This document shows positions 1 to 4,830 of a stretch of DNA of 5,574 bases, in pieces. Where the stretch lies: positions 1 to 5,574 of the forward strand of contig CAMONF010000134.1 in assembly GCA_946620335.1 (NCBI GenBank), written 5' to 3'. Origin of the DNA: an uncultured Clostridia bacterium (GTDB lineage Bacteria > Bacillota > Clostridia > Lachnospirales > Lachnospiraceae). The position numbers and the translations under genes are program-made. Positions within the stretch are counted from its first letter, which is position 1, and each line of letters begins with the position of its first letter. The notes under the pieces are model-generated. The model searched no databases, was not told the origin of the DNA, and was given only the letters and a program-made list of their open reading frames with translations.

Positions 1-49
1 CGATGGTCAATGCACAGCCCCAGGCTGTGCTGGAATTTAAAAGTGCCAT
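1..49 (-). CDS. lrgB: LrgB-family membrane protein, N-terminal 16 codons only
   Basis: Reading leftward from the ATG at 49, the visible product is MALLNSSTAWGCALTI and then runs off the window. A short polar start followed by a small hydrophobic 'G-x-x-L-T' stretch matches how LrgB/CidB proteins begin, and the position after lrgA is where lrgB is expected. A ribosome binding site (AAGGAAT on the minus strand, about 55-61) lies 7 bases upstream, which fixes this start; another ATG at 54 is out of frame. LrgB is the multi-membrane-span partner of LrgA. Its role is debated: control of murein hydrolases and cell death in staphylococci, and pyruvate or related acid transport in bacilli and streptococci. 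The identification rests on 16 residues plus context, so it is probable rather than certain. Confidence 0.72.
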   Translation of the reverse strand, partial: MALLNSSTAWGCALTI

Positions 50-66
50 ATCATATTCCTTCTTCG

Positions 67-207
67 TTTCCGGGCATAAAAGGTATACCCGTTTTTATGT
101 TGGAAGCATTCGTACCAGCGGTTTTCCCAGGCACAAAAGCATGTCATTCCATGCGTTATCTGCCACATGGTGGCATTCATGCCGGCAGCTTTCCCAGGCC
201 GAAAAGC
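67..207 (-). repeat. Three degenerate copies of a CTTTT-N2-GCCTGGGAAA motif
   Basis: On the minus strand the motif reads GCTTTTCGGCCTGGGAAAG (207-189), GCTTTTGTGCCTGGGAAAA (140-122) and, with one base missing, CCTTTTATGCCCGGAAACG (about 83-65). The first two belong to a longer ungapped match of 36 bases (172-207 against 105-140) with 28 identities; the six differences in the first 28 bases of that match are all transitions. Copy spacing is about 67 and 56 bases, so the copies are not in a common reading frame and the similarity is at nucleotide level. In the first and third copies the CTTTT run falls in or beside the loop of a hairpin. The origin and role are unknown. Confidence 0.6.
71..91 (-). 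promoter_or_regulatory. Hairpin just upstream of the lrgB ribosome binding site
   Basis: In the minus-strand transcript CGGGUAUA pairs with UAUGCCCG over 8 base pairs, including one G-U wobble, around a 5-base loop. It ends about 6-10 bases before the lrgB ribosome binding site. No U run follows on the minus strand, so it is not a classic terminator for lrgA transcripts. It may influence translation, processing or stability of the lrgB part of the message. On the plus strand the arms carry a C-A mismatch but are followed by GTTTTT; no plus-strand gene needs a terminator there. Confidence 0.5.
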
Positions 208-294
208 CCCGGCCTCCCTGTGTGCAGCCAGCCTATGACGCGAAGTGCCTCCTGACAACGAGCACTCTCTGATATCAAATCTCTCCTAAAGGGC

Positions 295-669
295 TCATCC
301 GCGGTTTTCATTTTCAGATTTCCCGGAAATCCGCCGCTGGACGGCCTGGGTCACCCGGCCTGTCACAGCCATGACCAGAAGAGTCACCGGCACCACCGCC
401 ACCAGGCAGGGCAACAGCATGGCGGCCAGCTCACTCCAGAGCTCCATGACGCCGGCGGCCGCCGGCACGAAGAGGAGCGGCATGATGCCGATGAGGAAGG
501 CCCCCGCCTCCTTCACGTCCTCCAGCTTGTAAATGCCCATCGTGAGGGCCAGCAGCATGAGCACCAGGCCGTACACGCTGGCCGGCACCGGCAGGGGCAG
601 GAAATAAGCCAAGACCTCGCCCAGGAAGCAGATCAGCAGTATTCTCGCGAATTGAAAGATGTATTTCAT
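295..669 (-). CDS. lrgA: LrgA/CidA-family holin-like membrane protein
   Basis: The product is 124 residues, normal for the CidA/LrgA family, with about four hydrophobic spans. The family signature is clear: LPLPVPASVYGLVLMLL at residues 24-40 (usually LPLPGSviGmlLL) and LLFVPAAAGVM at 65-75. The C-terminal tail is short, basic and polar (QRRISGKSENENRG). Family members sit in the cytoplasmic membrane and work with LrgB; they were described as holin-like modulators of murein hydrolases and later, in some Firmicutes, as parts of a pyruvate-responsive transport system. The ATG at 669 has an AAAGGAG ribosome binding site 7 bases upstream. The gene starts 4 bases after the stop of the GH3 remnant, so it probably inherited an operon position and may be translated by coupling to it. 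The native substrate cannot be read from sequence. Confidence 0.9.
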   Translation of the reverse strand: MKYIFQFARILLICFLGEVLAYFLPLPVPASVYGLVLMLLALTMGIYKLEDVKEAGAFLIGIMPLLFVPAAAGVMELWSELAAMLLPCLVAVVPVTLLVMAVTGRVTQAVQRRISGKSENENRG

Positions 670-673
670 TTGT

Positions 674-1087
674 TTACTCCTTTGCAGCCTGGTCTCCTGC
701 TCCGCTCAGCCGGAGCACGGTCGTGAGGATCCGCAGCGCACACGCATCCAGCTCCTCCTCCCGGAGGGACTGGTCTCCCGTCTCCTCCAGGGCGTCAAGA
801 ATCTCCCGGATATCGCTCATCCGGCCGGGCATGATCAGGTCGTTGCCGGCCGCCACGCACTTGGCCGCCGAGAAACCGCCGCCGTTGGTGGTGGTCCAGT
901 CGGTCATGAAAATGCCCTCAAACCCCCATTCCCGCCTCGCAGCCACCGTGCACAGGTCGTAGCTGTTGGCCGTGTGGACGGCGTTGACGCGGTTGTAGGA
1001 GGTCATGATGGCGGCAGGCTGGGCCTCCTTCACGGCTATTTCAAAGCCTTTCAAATTCCTCCTTATGTGCCACTTCTGCTGGTACAT
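674..1087 (-). pseudogene. Remnant of a GH3 beta-glucosidase (C-terminal part of a catalytic domain)
   Basis: The open frame of 137 codons encodes a clear GH3 fragment. FEIAVKEAQPAAIMTSYN (15-32) and VHTANSYDLCT (37-47) are family sequence, and WGFEGIFMTDWTTT (54-67) carries the catalytic nucleophile motif with Asp63. KCVAAGNDLIMPG (76-88) follows. Full GH3 enzymes run to roughly 700-800 residues, so most of the protein is absent. Homology begins near residue 12 (LKGFEIAV); the preceding residues MYQQKWHIRR look unrelated, and the usual upstream block with the KHF motif is missing. The end with CALRIL resembles the natural C-terminus of GH3 enzymes with swapped domain order (catalytic domain last), so the loss is probably N-terminal only. 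The ATG at 1087 directly follows an in-frame TAA and has no ribosome binding site. An AAGGAGG at 1058-1064 sits only 3 bases before a TTG. The frame has no internal stop, suggesting recent truncation. Confidence 0.8.
677..683 (-). promoter_or_regulatory. Ribosome binding site of lrgA, inside the GH3 remnant's last codons
   Basis: AAAGGAG on the minus strand lies 7 bases before the lrgA ATG at 669. It overlaps the final Lys-Glu codons of the GH3 remnant, whose TAA stop (674-676) falls between this site and the lrgA start. This layout is typical of translationally coupled genes in one operon. Confidence 0.75.
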
Positions 1088-1118
1088 TTACTTACAGGAG
1101 TTTTTCGGCCTTCACTTG

Positions 1119-1155
1119 AAAATAAACGCCGCGCCCGGCTTCGTGGGGACGCGGC
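1119..1155 (-). terminator. Rho-independent terminator-like hairpin after the exchanger gene
   Basis: On the minus strand GCCGCG-t-CCC pairs with GGGCGCGGC (1146-1155 with 1128-1136): a 9-bp GC-rich stem with one bulged base and a loop of about 9 bases. It is followed immediately by GTTTATTTT (1127-1119). It starts about 46 bases past the exchanger stop and most simply ends that transcript. No T run follows on the plus strand, so it is directional. Confidence 0.7.
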
Positions 1156-1166
1156 TGCCAACCTTG

Positions 1167-1195
1167 ATTATATCAGAAATCACGGCCTCCGGCAA
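1167..1195 (-). promoter_or_regulatory. Candidate promoter facing the GH3 remnant and lrgAB
   Basis: On the minus strand TTGCCG (1190-1195) is separated by exactly 17 bases from TATAAT (1167-1172), which is preceded by TGA, giving an extended -10 (TGATATAAT). This is a strong match to a vegetative promoter. Transcription would start near 1160, immediately before the hairpin at 1128-1155, and run toward the GH3 remnant, lrgA and lrgB. It begins only 7 bases after the exchanger stop codon. Confidence 0.6.
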
Positions 1196-1201
1196 TCTCC
1201 G

Positions 1202-2167
1202 TCACAGAATGAACTGGCCGACGCAGAAGGCGAAATAAATGCAAAGGAGCGTGATGCCCTGCCACTTTTCCAGCTTGCCGCGGATAATGGCCGGGACCGT
1301 CAGGAAAGCCATGACAAAGAGCATGACCGGAATGTCTATGAGGAGGGAGGAATTCATGCCCATGACCACCTTGGAGGAGGGCAGGGCAAAGGGCGACAGG
1401 GTCTGGGAAATGCCGGCCACCAGGACCAGGTTAAAGAGGTTGGCGCCGATGACGTTGCCCAGGGACAGGGCCCCGTGGCCGCGGATCAATGAGGTGATGG
1501 CCGTGACCAGCTCAGGCAGGGAGGTGCCCAGGGCCACGAAGGTCAGGGCGATGACGCTCTCCGGCACTCCGAGGGCGGAGGCGATGATGATGCCGTTGTC
1601 CACGAGCAGATTGGCGCCGACGGCGATGAGGACCGCGCCCACGACGAGCAGCCCGACGCTCTTCGCCACAGGCTCCTCTTCCGCCTCCTCCTCAGCTCCC
1701 TCCGTCCCCGCCTGCTTTCCCAGCATGGACCTGACCGTGACAGTCATGTAGCACAGGAAGAGGGCCAGGAGAATGAGGCCGCTGACCCGGCTGAAGTAAC
1801 CGGTGATGTAGGCCATGCCGGCATAGAAGACGGCAGCGATGAAAAAGAAAATGACCGGGATCCGGATGGTGCTCTTATCCACCTTGGGCGGATGGACCGC
1901 CACCGTCAGGGCGGCGATGAGGGACGTGTTGCAGATGATGGAGCCGATGGCGTTGCCGTAGGCGATCTCCCCGTGCCCGGCCAGGGCGGACTGGGCCGAG
2001 ACCATGACCTCCGGCAGGGTCGTGCCGATGGATACGACGGTGGCGCCGATGAGCAGCTCCGGCACATGGAAGCGGCGCGCGATCCCGGTCGCGCCGTCGA
2101 CGAACCAGTCTCCTCCCTTGATGAGGAGCACCAGGCCTACCACGAACAAAATGACGGATATGAACAT
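1202..2167 (-). CDS. Sodium/calcium exchanger family membrane protein (CaCA family, YrbG-like)
   Basis: The product is 321 residues from the chosen start and is strongly hydrophobic, with about ten predicted membrane spans in two homologous halves. Each half carries the alpha-repeat hallmark of cation/calcium exchangers: GTTLPE (48-53) with GNAIGSIICN (71-80), and GTSLPE (214-219) with GNVIGANLFN (237-246). The Glu residues in the G-T-[ST]-L-P-E motifs are the family's ion-binding residues. An acidic loop rich in Glu (155-166) joins the halves. The protein should exchange Na+ (perhaps also K+ or H+) for Ca2+ or a related divalent ion across the cytoplasmic membrane; exact ions are unknown. 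I chose the ATG at 2167 because an AAGGAGAG ribosome binding site precedes it and the first span begins at once. The in-frame ATG at 2227 would add 20 polar residues and lies upstream of the likely transcription start. The gene stands alone, divergent from rhaB. Confidence 0.9.
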   Translation of the reverse strand: MFISVILFVVGLVLLIKGGDWFVDGATGIARRFHVPELLIGATVVSIGTTLPEVMVSAQSALAGHGEIAYGNAIGSIICNTSLIAALTVAVHPPKVDKSTIRIPVIFFFIAAVFYAGMAYITGYFSRVSGLILLALFLCYMTVTVRSMLGKQAGTEGAEEEAEEEPVAKSVGLLVVGAVLIAVGANLLVDNGIIIASALGVPESVIALTFVALGTSLPELVTAITSLIRGHGALSLGNVIGANLFNLVLVAGISQTLSPFALPSSKVVMGMNSSLLIDIPVMLFVMAFLTVPAIIRGKLEKWQGITLLCIYFAFCVGQFIL

Positions 2168-2217
2168 ATTTGCGTACTCTCCTTCCCGGCGGCCTCCCAG
2201 ACCGCTCGCTGTTAAAC

Positions 2218-2226
2218 ATTGTAACA
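2218..2226 (-). promoter_or_regulatory. Extended -10 promoter element for the exchanger gene
   Basis: The minus strand reads TGTTACAAT, an extended -10 hexamer (TACAAT at 2218-2223 preceded by TG-N). The -35 region is poor (CCACAG at 17-base spacing). Transcription would start near 2211, giving a leader of about 44 bases to the ATG at 2167. The leader contains GCGG/CCGC arms shortly before the ribosome binding site. Confidence 0.45.
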
Positions 2227-2244
2227 CAGGGAGCCGGCCCTGTG
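2225..2244. promoter_or_regulatory. Perfect 7-bp inverted repeat over the exchanger promoter
   Basis: CACAGGG (2225-2231) and CCCTGTG (2238-2244) form a perfect inverted repeat separated by 6 bases. It fills the space directly upstream of the exchanger -10 element, where a repressor or activator would bind. As RNA it could also fold into a hairpin, but no T run follows directly on either strand. The regulator is not known. Confidence 0.45.
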
Positions 2245-2291
2245 GGAAGCATTTATATTTTTAACTTTCTTTCCTTCATCCCGCCGCAAAT

Positions 2292-2322
2292 AAGGACACT
2301 TTTTTTGACAAATTCAGTCCTT
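2292..2322. promoter_or_regulatory. Possible operator flanking the rhaB -35 region
   Basis: AAGGAC (2292-2297) and GTCCTT (2317-2322) are perfect 6-base inverted arms 19 bases apart. The right arm overlaps the first bases of the rhaB -35 hexamer, and the spacer contains a T7 run and TTGACA (2305-2310). A dimeric regulator bound here would contact the promoter. Short arms make chance a real possibility. Confidence 0.3.
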
Positions 2323-2349
2323 GCCCGTCATGTTCTCATTTTCTATAAT
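2321..2349 (+). promoter_or_regulatory. Candidate promoter of the rhaBD operon
   Basis: TTGCCC (2321-2326), a 17-base spacer and a perfect TATAAT (2344-2349) form a good vegetative promoter with a start near 2356 and a leader of about 40 bases to rhaB. A better -35 match, TTGACA (2305-2310), lies 16 bases upstream, but no good -10 sits at the right distance for it. Confidence 0.65.
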
Positions 2350-2397
2350 GACAGTATCAGGTCGATATACCGGACACACCATTCGGAGGAAAAGAAC

Positions 2398-3798
2398 ATG
2401 AGCACATATTATCTGGCAGTGGATATCGGCGCATCCAGCGGACGGCACATGCTGGCCCACATGGAAGACGGCAAAATGGTCCTGGAGGAGATCTACCGCT
2501 TCGAGAACGGTATGGACCGCAAGGACGGCAAGCTCCTTTGGAACACCGAGCGCCTCTTTGCCGAGATCAAGAACGGACTTAAAAAGGCAAAAGAGCTGGG
2601 CAAGGTCCCCGTGAGCATGGGCATTGACACATGGGCTGTCGACTACGTCCTGCTCGATAAGGACGACAAGGTCCTGGGAGACACATTCGGCTACCGTGAC
2701 CACAGGACGGAAGGGATGGACGAGGAGGTCTACAAGCTGATCTCCGTGGAGGACCTCTACGCCCGCACAGGTATCCAGAAGCAGATCTTCAACACCGTCT
2801 ACCAGCTCATGGCCGTGAAAATGCAGACACCCGGCCTGCTGGAGAAGGCGGAAGCCATGCTCATGCTTCCCGACTATTTCCACTATCTGCTGACCGGCGT
2901 CAAGATGCAGGAGTACACCAACGCCACCTCCACCCAGCTGGTGAATGCGGAGAGCGGCGACTGGGACTACGAGCTCATCGACTGCCTGGGCTACCCGCGG
3001 AAGATTTTCCTGCCCATCAGCATGCCGGGCACCGTCGTAGGGCACTTCACGAAGGAGATCGCCGAGGAGATCGGCTACGACTGTGAGGTCGTCCTGCCGG
3101 CCACCCATGACACAGGCTCCGCCATCATGGCCCTGCCGACCACCAGCGACGACACCCTCTACATCAGCTCCGGCACCTGGTCCCTCATGGGCGTCGAGAA
3201 CAAGAAGGCGGTCTGCACGCCGGAAGCCCAGGCCAGGAACTTCACCAACGAGGGCGGCTACGACCACCGCTTCCGTTTCCTGAAGAACATCATGGGGCTT
3301 TGGATGATCCAGCAGGTCCGCCACGAGCTTGACGACGTCTATTCCTTCGCCCAGCTCTGCGACATGGCGGAAGCCGAGAAGGACTTCCCCTCCAGAGTGG
3401 ACGTGAACGACGCCTGCTTCCTCTCCCCGGCCAACATGCAGGAAGCCATCCGTGAGTACCTGAGGGCCTCCGGCCAGCAGGAGCCGGCCAACATCGGGCA
3501 GATGGCGGCTGTCATTTACCAGTCCCTGGCGGAGTCCTATGCGGCCACCGTCAAGGAGATCGAGGATCTGACTGGCAAGCATTATGAAGCCATCAACATC
3601 GTAGGCGGCGGCTCCAAGGCCATGTACCTCAATGTTCTGACCGCGCAGAAGACAGGCCGCAAGGTCATCGCAGGCCCCGGCGAGGGTACGGCCATCGGCA
3701 ACCTCATGGCCCAGATGATCCGGGCCGGCGTCTACAGCGACCTCAAGGATGCCCGCCAGAACGTGGCCGCGTCCTTCGATATCTTTACCGTCGAGTGA
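2398..3798 (+). CDS. rhaB: L-rhamnulokinase RhaB
   Basis: This cytoplasmic sugar kinase of the FGGY family phosphorylates L-rhamnulose with ATP to L-rhamnulose 1-phosphate, the second step of rhamnose breakdown after isomerisation. The product is 466 residues, close to the family's usual 470-490. N-terminal DIGASSGR (9-16) is the phosphate-binding loop typical of RhaB. DTWAVDYVL (77-85) is a rhamnulokinase hallmark. ATHDTGSA (235-242) contains the catalytic base Asp238. ISSGTWSLMG (256-265), GGGS (403-406) and EGTAIGN (429-435) form the C-terminal ATP-binding domain. No key residue is missing. The ATG at 2398 is chosen because GGAGGA (2385-2390) lies 7-8 bases upstream and the protein aligns from its first residues; the same frame is open further upstream but through the promoter region. 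rhaD follows after an 89-base gap. Rhamnose isomerase is not in the window. Confidence 0.95.
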   Translation: MSTYYLAVDIGASSGRHMLAHMEDGKMVLEEIYRFENGMDRKDGKLLWNTERLFAEIKNGLKKAKELGKVPVSMGIDTWAVDYVLLDKDDKVLGDTFGYRDHRTEGMDEEVYKLISVEDLYARTGIQKQIFNTVYQLMAVKMQTPGLLEKAEAMLMLPDYFHYLLTGVKMQEYTNATSTQLVNAESGDWDYELIDCLGYPRKIFLPISMPGTVVGHFTKEIAEEIGYDCEVVLPATHDTGSAIMALPTTSDDTLYISSGTWSLMGVENKKAVCTPEAQARNFTNEGGYDHRFRFLKNIMGLWMIQQVRHELDDVYSFAQLCDMAEAEKDFPSRVDVNDACFLSPANMQEAIREYLRASGQQEPANIGQMAAVIYQSLAESYAATVKEIEDLTGKHYEAINIVGGGSKAMYLNVLTAQKTGRKVIAGPGEGTAIGNLMAQMIRAGVYSDLKDARQNVAASFDIFTVE

Positions 3799-3812
3799 GC
3801 ATAATTCCGGGA

Positions 3813-3828
3813 GGCCGGCTCGCCGGTC
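3813..3828 (+). promoter_or_regulatory. Small GC hairpin between rhaB and rhaD
   Basis: In the 89-base gap, GGCCGG and CCGGTC can pair over about 6 bp (one G-U) around CTCG. No U run follows, so it is unlikely to terminate transcription. It may act as a stability or processing element between the two cistrons. I found no convincing internal promoter in this gap. Confidence 0.35.
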
Positions 3829-3887
3829 ACGGATTCAATTAACTAAAGACACCCACCATGCTTTTATTTTCATCAGGAGGAATCAAC

Positions 3888-4709
3888 ATGAAGGTTTTGG
3901 ATGCTGAATTTGTACAGGGCTTTATCAGATTATGCGGCGACGGCTGGGAGCAGGGCTGGCACGAGCGCAACGGCGGCAACCTCTCCTACCGCATCAAGGA
4001 CGAGGAAGTGGAATCCGTCAAGGAGAACTTTGTCCCGAAGGACTGGACGCCCATCGGAACTGAGGTCCCGGCCCTGGCCAGCGAGTATTTCCTGGTCACC
4101 GGCTCCGGCAAGTACTTCCGCAACGTGCCGCTGGATCCCGAAGCCAACATCGCCATCATCGAGCTGGATGACAAGGGCGAGAACTTCCGCATCGTCTGGG
4201 GTCTCAATAAGGGCGGCAGACCCACATCCGAGCTTCCCAGCCACCTCATGAACCTGGAGGTCAAGAAGAAGCTGGATCCCAAGTACCGCGTCGTCTACCA
4301 CTGCCACTGCACCAACATCATCGCCCTGACCTTCGTCCTTCCGCTGACCGACGAGGTCTTCACCCGCGAGCTCTGGGAAATGGCCACCGAGTGCCCGGTC
4401 GTCTTCCCGCAGGGCGTCGGCGTAGTCCCGTGGATGGTGCCGGGCGGCCGCGACATCGCCGTCGCCACCTCCAAGCTCATGGAGAAGTATGATCTGGCCA
4501 TCTGGGCCCACCACGGCATGTTCGCCGCCGGCGAGGACTTCGACCTGACCTTCGGACTCATGCACACCGCCGAAAAGTCCGCCGAGATCCTGGTCAAGGT
4601 CCTCTCCATGACCGACAAGAAGCGCCAGACCATCCAGCCCGACGAGTTCCGCCACCTGGCCAAGGACTTCAACGTCGACCTGCCTGAGAGATTCCTCTAC
4701 GAGAAATAA
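3888..4709 (+). CDS. rhaD: L-rhamnulose-1-phosphate aldolase RhaD
   Basis: This zinc-dependent class II aldolase splits L-rhamnulose 1-phosphate into dihydroxyacetone phosphate and L-lactaldehyde, the step after RhaB. The product is 273 residues, essentially the length of the E. coli enzyme (274). ERNGGNLSYR (26-35) and TGSGK (71-75) are the expected phosphate-site segments. PTSELPSH (112-119) carries the catalytic Glu115. YHCHCTN (137-143) supplies zinc ligands His138 and His140, and WAHHG (206-210) supplies the third, His209. All active-site residues are present, at positions offset by two to three from E. coli. The ATG at 3888 has AGGAGG at 3875-3880, 7 bases upstream; the ATG at 3858 would add ten residues with no ribosome binding site. 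It is probably cotranscribed with rhaB and ends before the palindrome at 4736. Confidence 0.95.
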   Translation: MKVLDAEFVQGFIRLCGDGWEQGWHERNGGNLSYRIKDEEVESVKENFVPKDWTPIGTEVPALASEYFLVTGSGKYFRNVPLDPEANIAIIELDDKGENFRIVWGLNKGGRPTSELPSHLMNLEVKKKLDPKYRVVYHCHCTNIIALTFVLPLTDEVFTRELWEMATECPVVFPQGVGVVPWMVPGGRDIAVATSKLMEKYDLAIWAHHGMFAAGEDFDLTFGLMHTAEKSAEILVKVLSMTDKKRQTIQPDEFRHLAKDFNVDLPERFLYEK

Positions 4710-4715
4710 TTATGC

Positions 4716-4756
4716 GGGAATGAGGGACGACTCATAAAAAGTGGGAATGAGGGACG
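4716..4756 (+). repeat. 14-base direct repeat, a partial copy of the palindrome's left arm
   Basis: GGGAATGAGGGACG occurs at 4716-4729 and again, identically, at 4743-4756. The second copy is inside the left arm of the long palindrome; the first has no matching right arm. The 27-base offset suggests local duplication, slippage or a remnant of a second element copy. Confidence 0.75.
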
Positions 4757-4817
4757 GTTCCTTTTCCCAGTTTTCCTTGAAAACTGGAAAAGGAGTGTGC
4801 CCTCATTGCCACTTTTT
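4736..4817. terminator. 82-base imperfect palindrome, bidirectional terminator and possible REP/MITE-like element
   Basis: The outer arms, 4736-4753 and 4800-4817, are complementary at 17 of 18 positions and begin with AAAAA and end with TTTTT. A 6-by-6 unpaired segment (ACGGTT against AGTGTG) follows, then a 15-bp inner stem with one bulged C (4760-4775 with 4779-4793) closed by a CTT triloop. The element lies between convergent genes (rhaD and the hydratase), and on either strand the RNA hairpin ends in a U run, so it should terminate both transcripts. Its size and near-perfection exceed an ordinary terminator. Its 'GTGGGAATGAGGGACGGTTCC' style resembles, from memory, dispersed palindromic sequences in clostridial genomes; that link is unverified. 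Confidence 0.75.
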
Positions 4818-4830
4818 GTGTCTTAAAAAA

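Larger units (their letters stand above)
50..294 (-). other. Long structured spacer between lrgA and lrgB
   Basis: lrgA and lrgB are usually adjacent or overlapping, but here 245 bases separate the lrgA stop from the lrgB start. No open frame in the gap resembles a protein I recognise. The gap holds several inverted repeats: 71-91; GCATG 139-143 with CATGC 150-154; GCCAC 162-166 with GTGGC 170-174; GGCAT 172-176 with ATGCC 179-183; CTGCC 160-164 with GGCAG 184-188; AGGCCG 196-201 with CGGCCT 210-215; and AGTGC with GCACT near 243-267. It also holds three degenerate copies of one motif. An AGGAG sequence at 283-287 just after lrgA precedes a possible TTG-initiated 33-codon frame (278 to 177), which I do not regard as convincing. 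Confidence 0.6.

Noticed and set aside
37..258. Minus-strand 73-codon frame in the lrgA-lrgB spacer, rich in Cys, Trp and Arg
   Set aside because: It overlaps the lrgB start, follows no clear ribosome binding site, and its sequence mirrors the nucleotide repeats and hairpins rather than a protein fold.
3..272. Plus-strand 89-codon frame over the lrgA-lrgB spacer
   Set aside because: It begins antisense to lrgB codons, has no ribosome binding site in view and no recognisable features.
1052..1064. AAGGAGG followed by TTG as a new start for a shortened GH3 product
   Set aside because: Only 3 bases separate them, too short for efficient initiation, although weak use cannot be excluded.
659..1492. 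Plus-strand open frame (277 codons) spanning the GH3 remnant and the exchanger's 3' part
   Set aside because: It is antisense to recognised coding sequence, low in family-like features, and crosses a terminator and promoter of the opposite strand.
2168..2227. Upstream ATG at 2227 as start of the exchanger
   Set aside because: It would add 20 polar residues, lacks a ribosome binding site and lies upstream of the predicted transcription start near 2211; the ATG at 2167 has AAGGAGAG.
2314..3582. Long minus-strand open frame (422 codons) opposite rhaB
   Set aside because: It lies antisense to an unmistakable rhaB, has a His/Val/Gly-rich shadow composition produced by the G/C-ending codon bias of rhaB, and matches no family.
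3930..4655. Minus-strand open frame (241 codons) opposite rhaD
   Set aside because: Same codon-bias shadow effect; rhaD carries all catalytic and zinc residues on the other strand.
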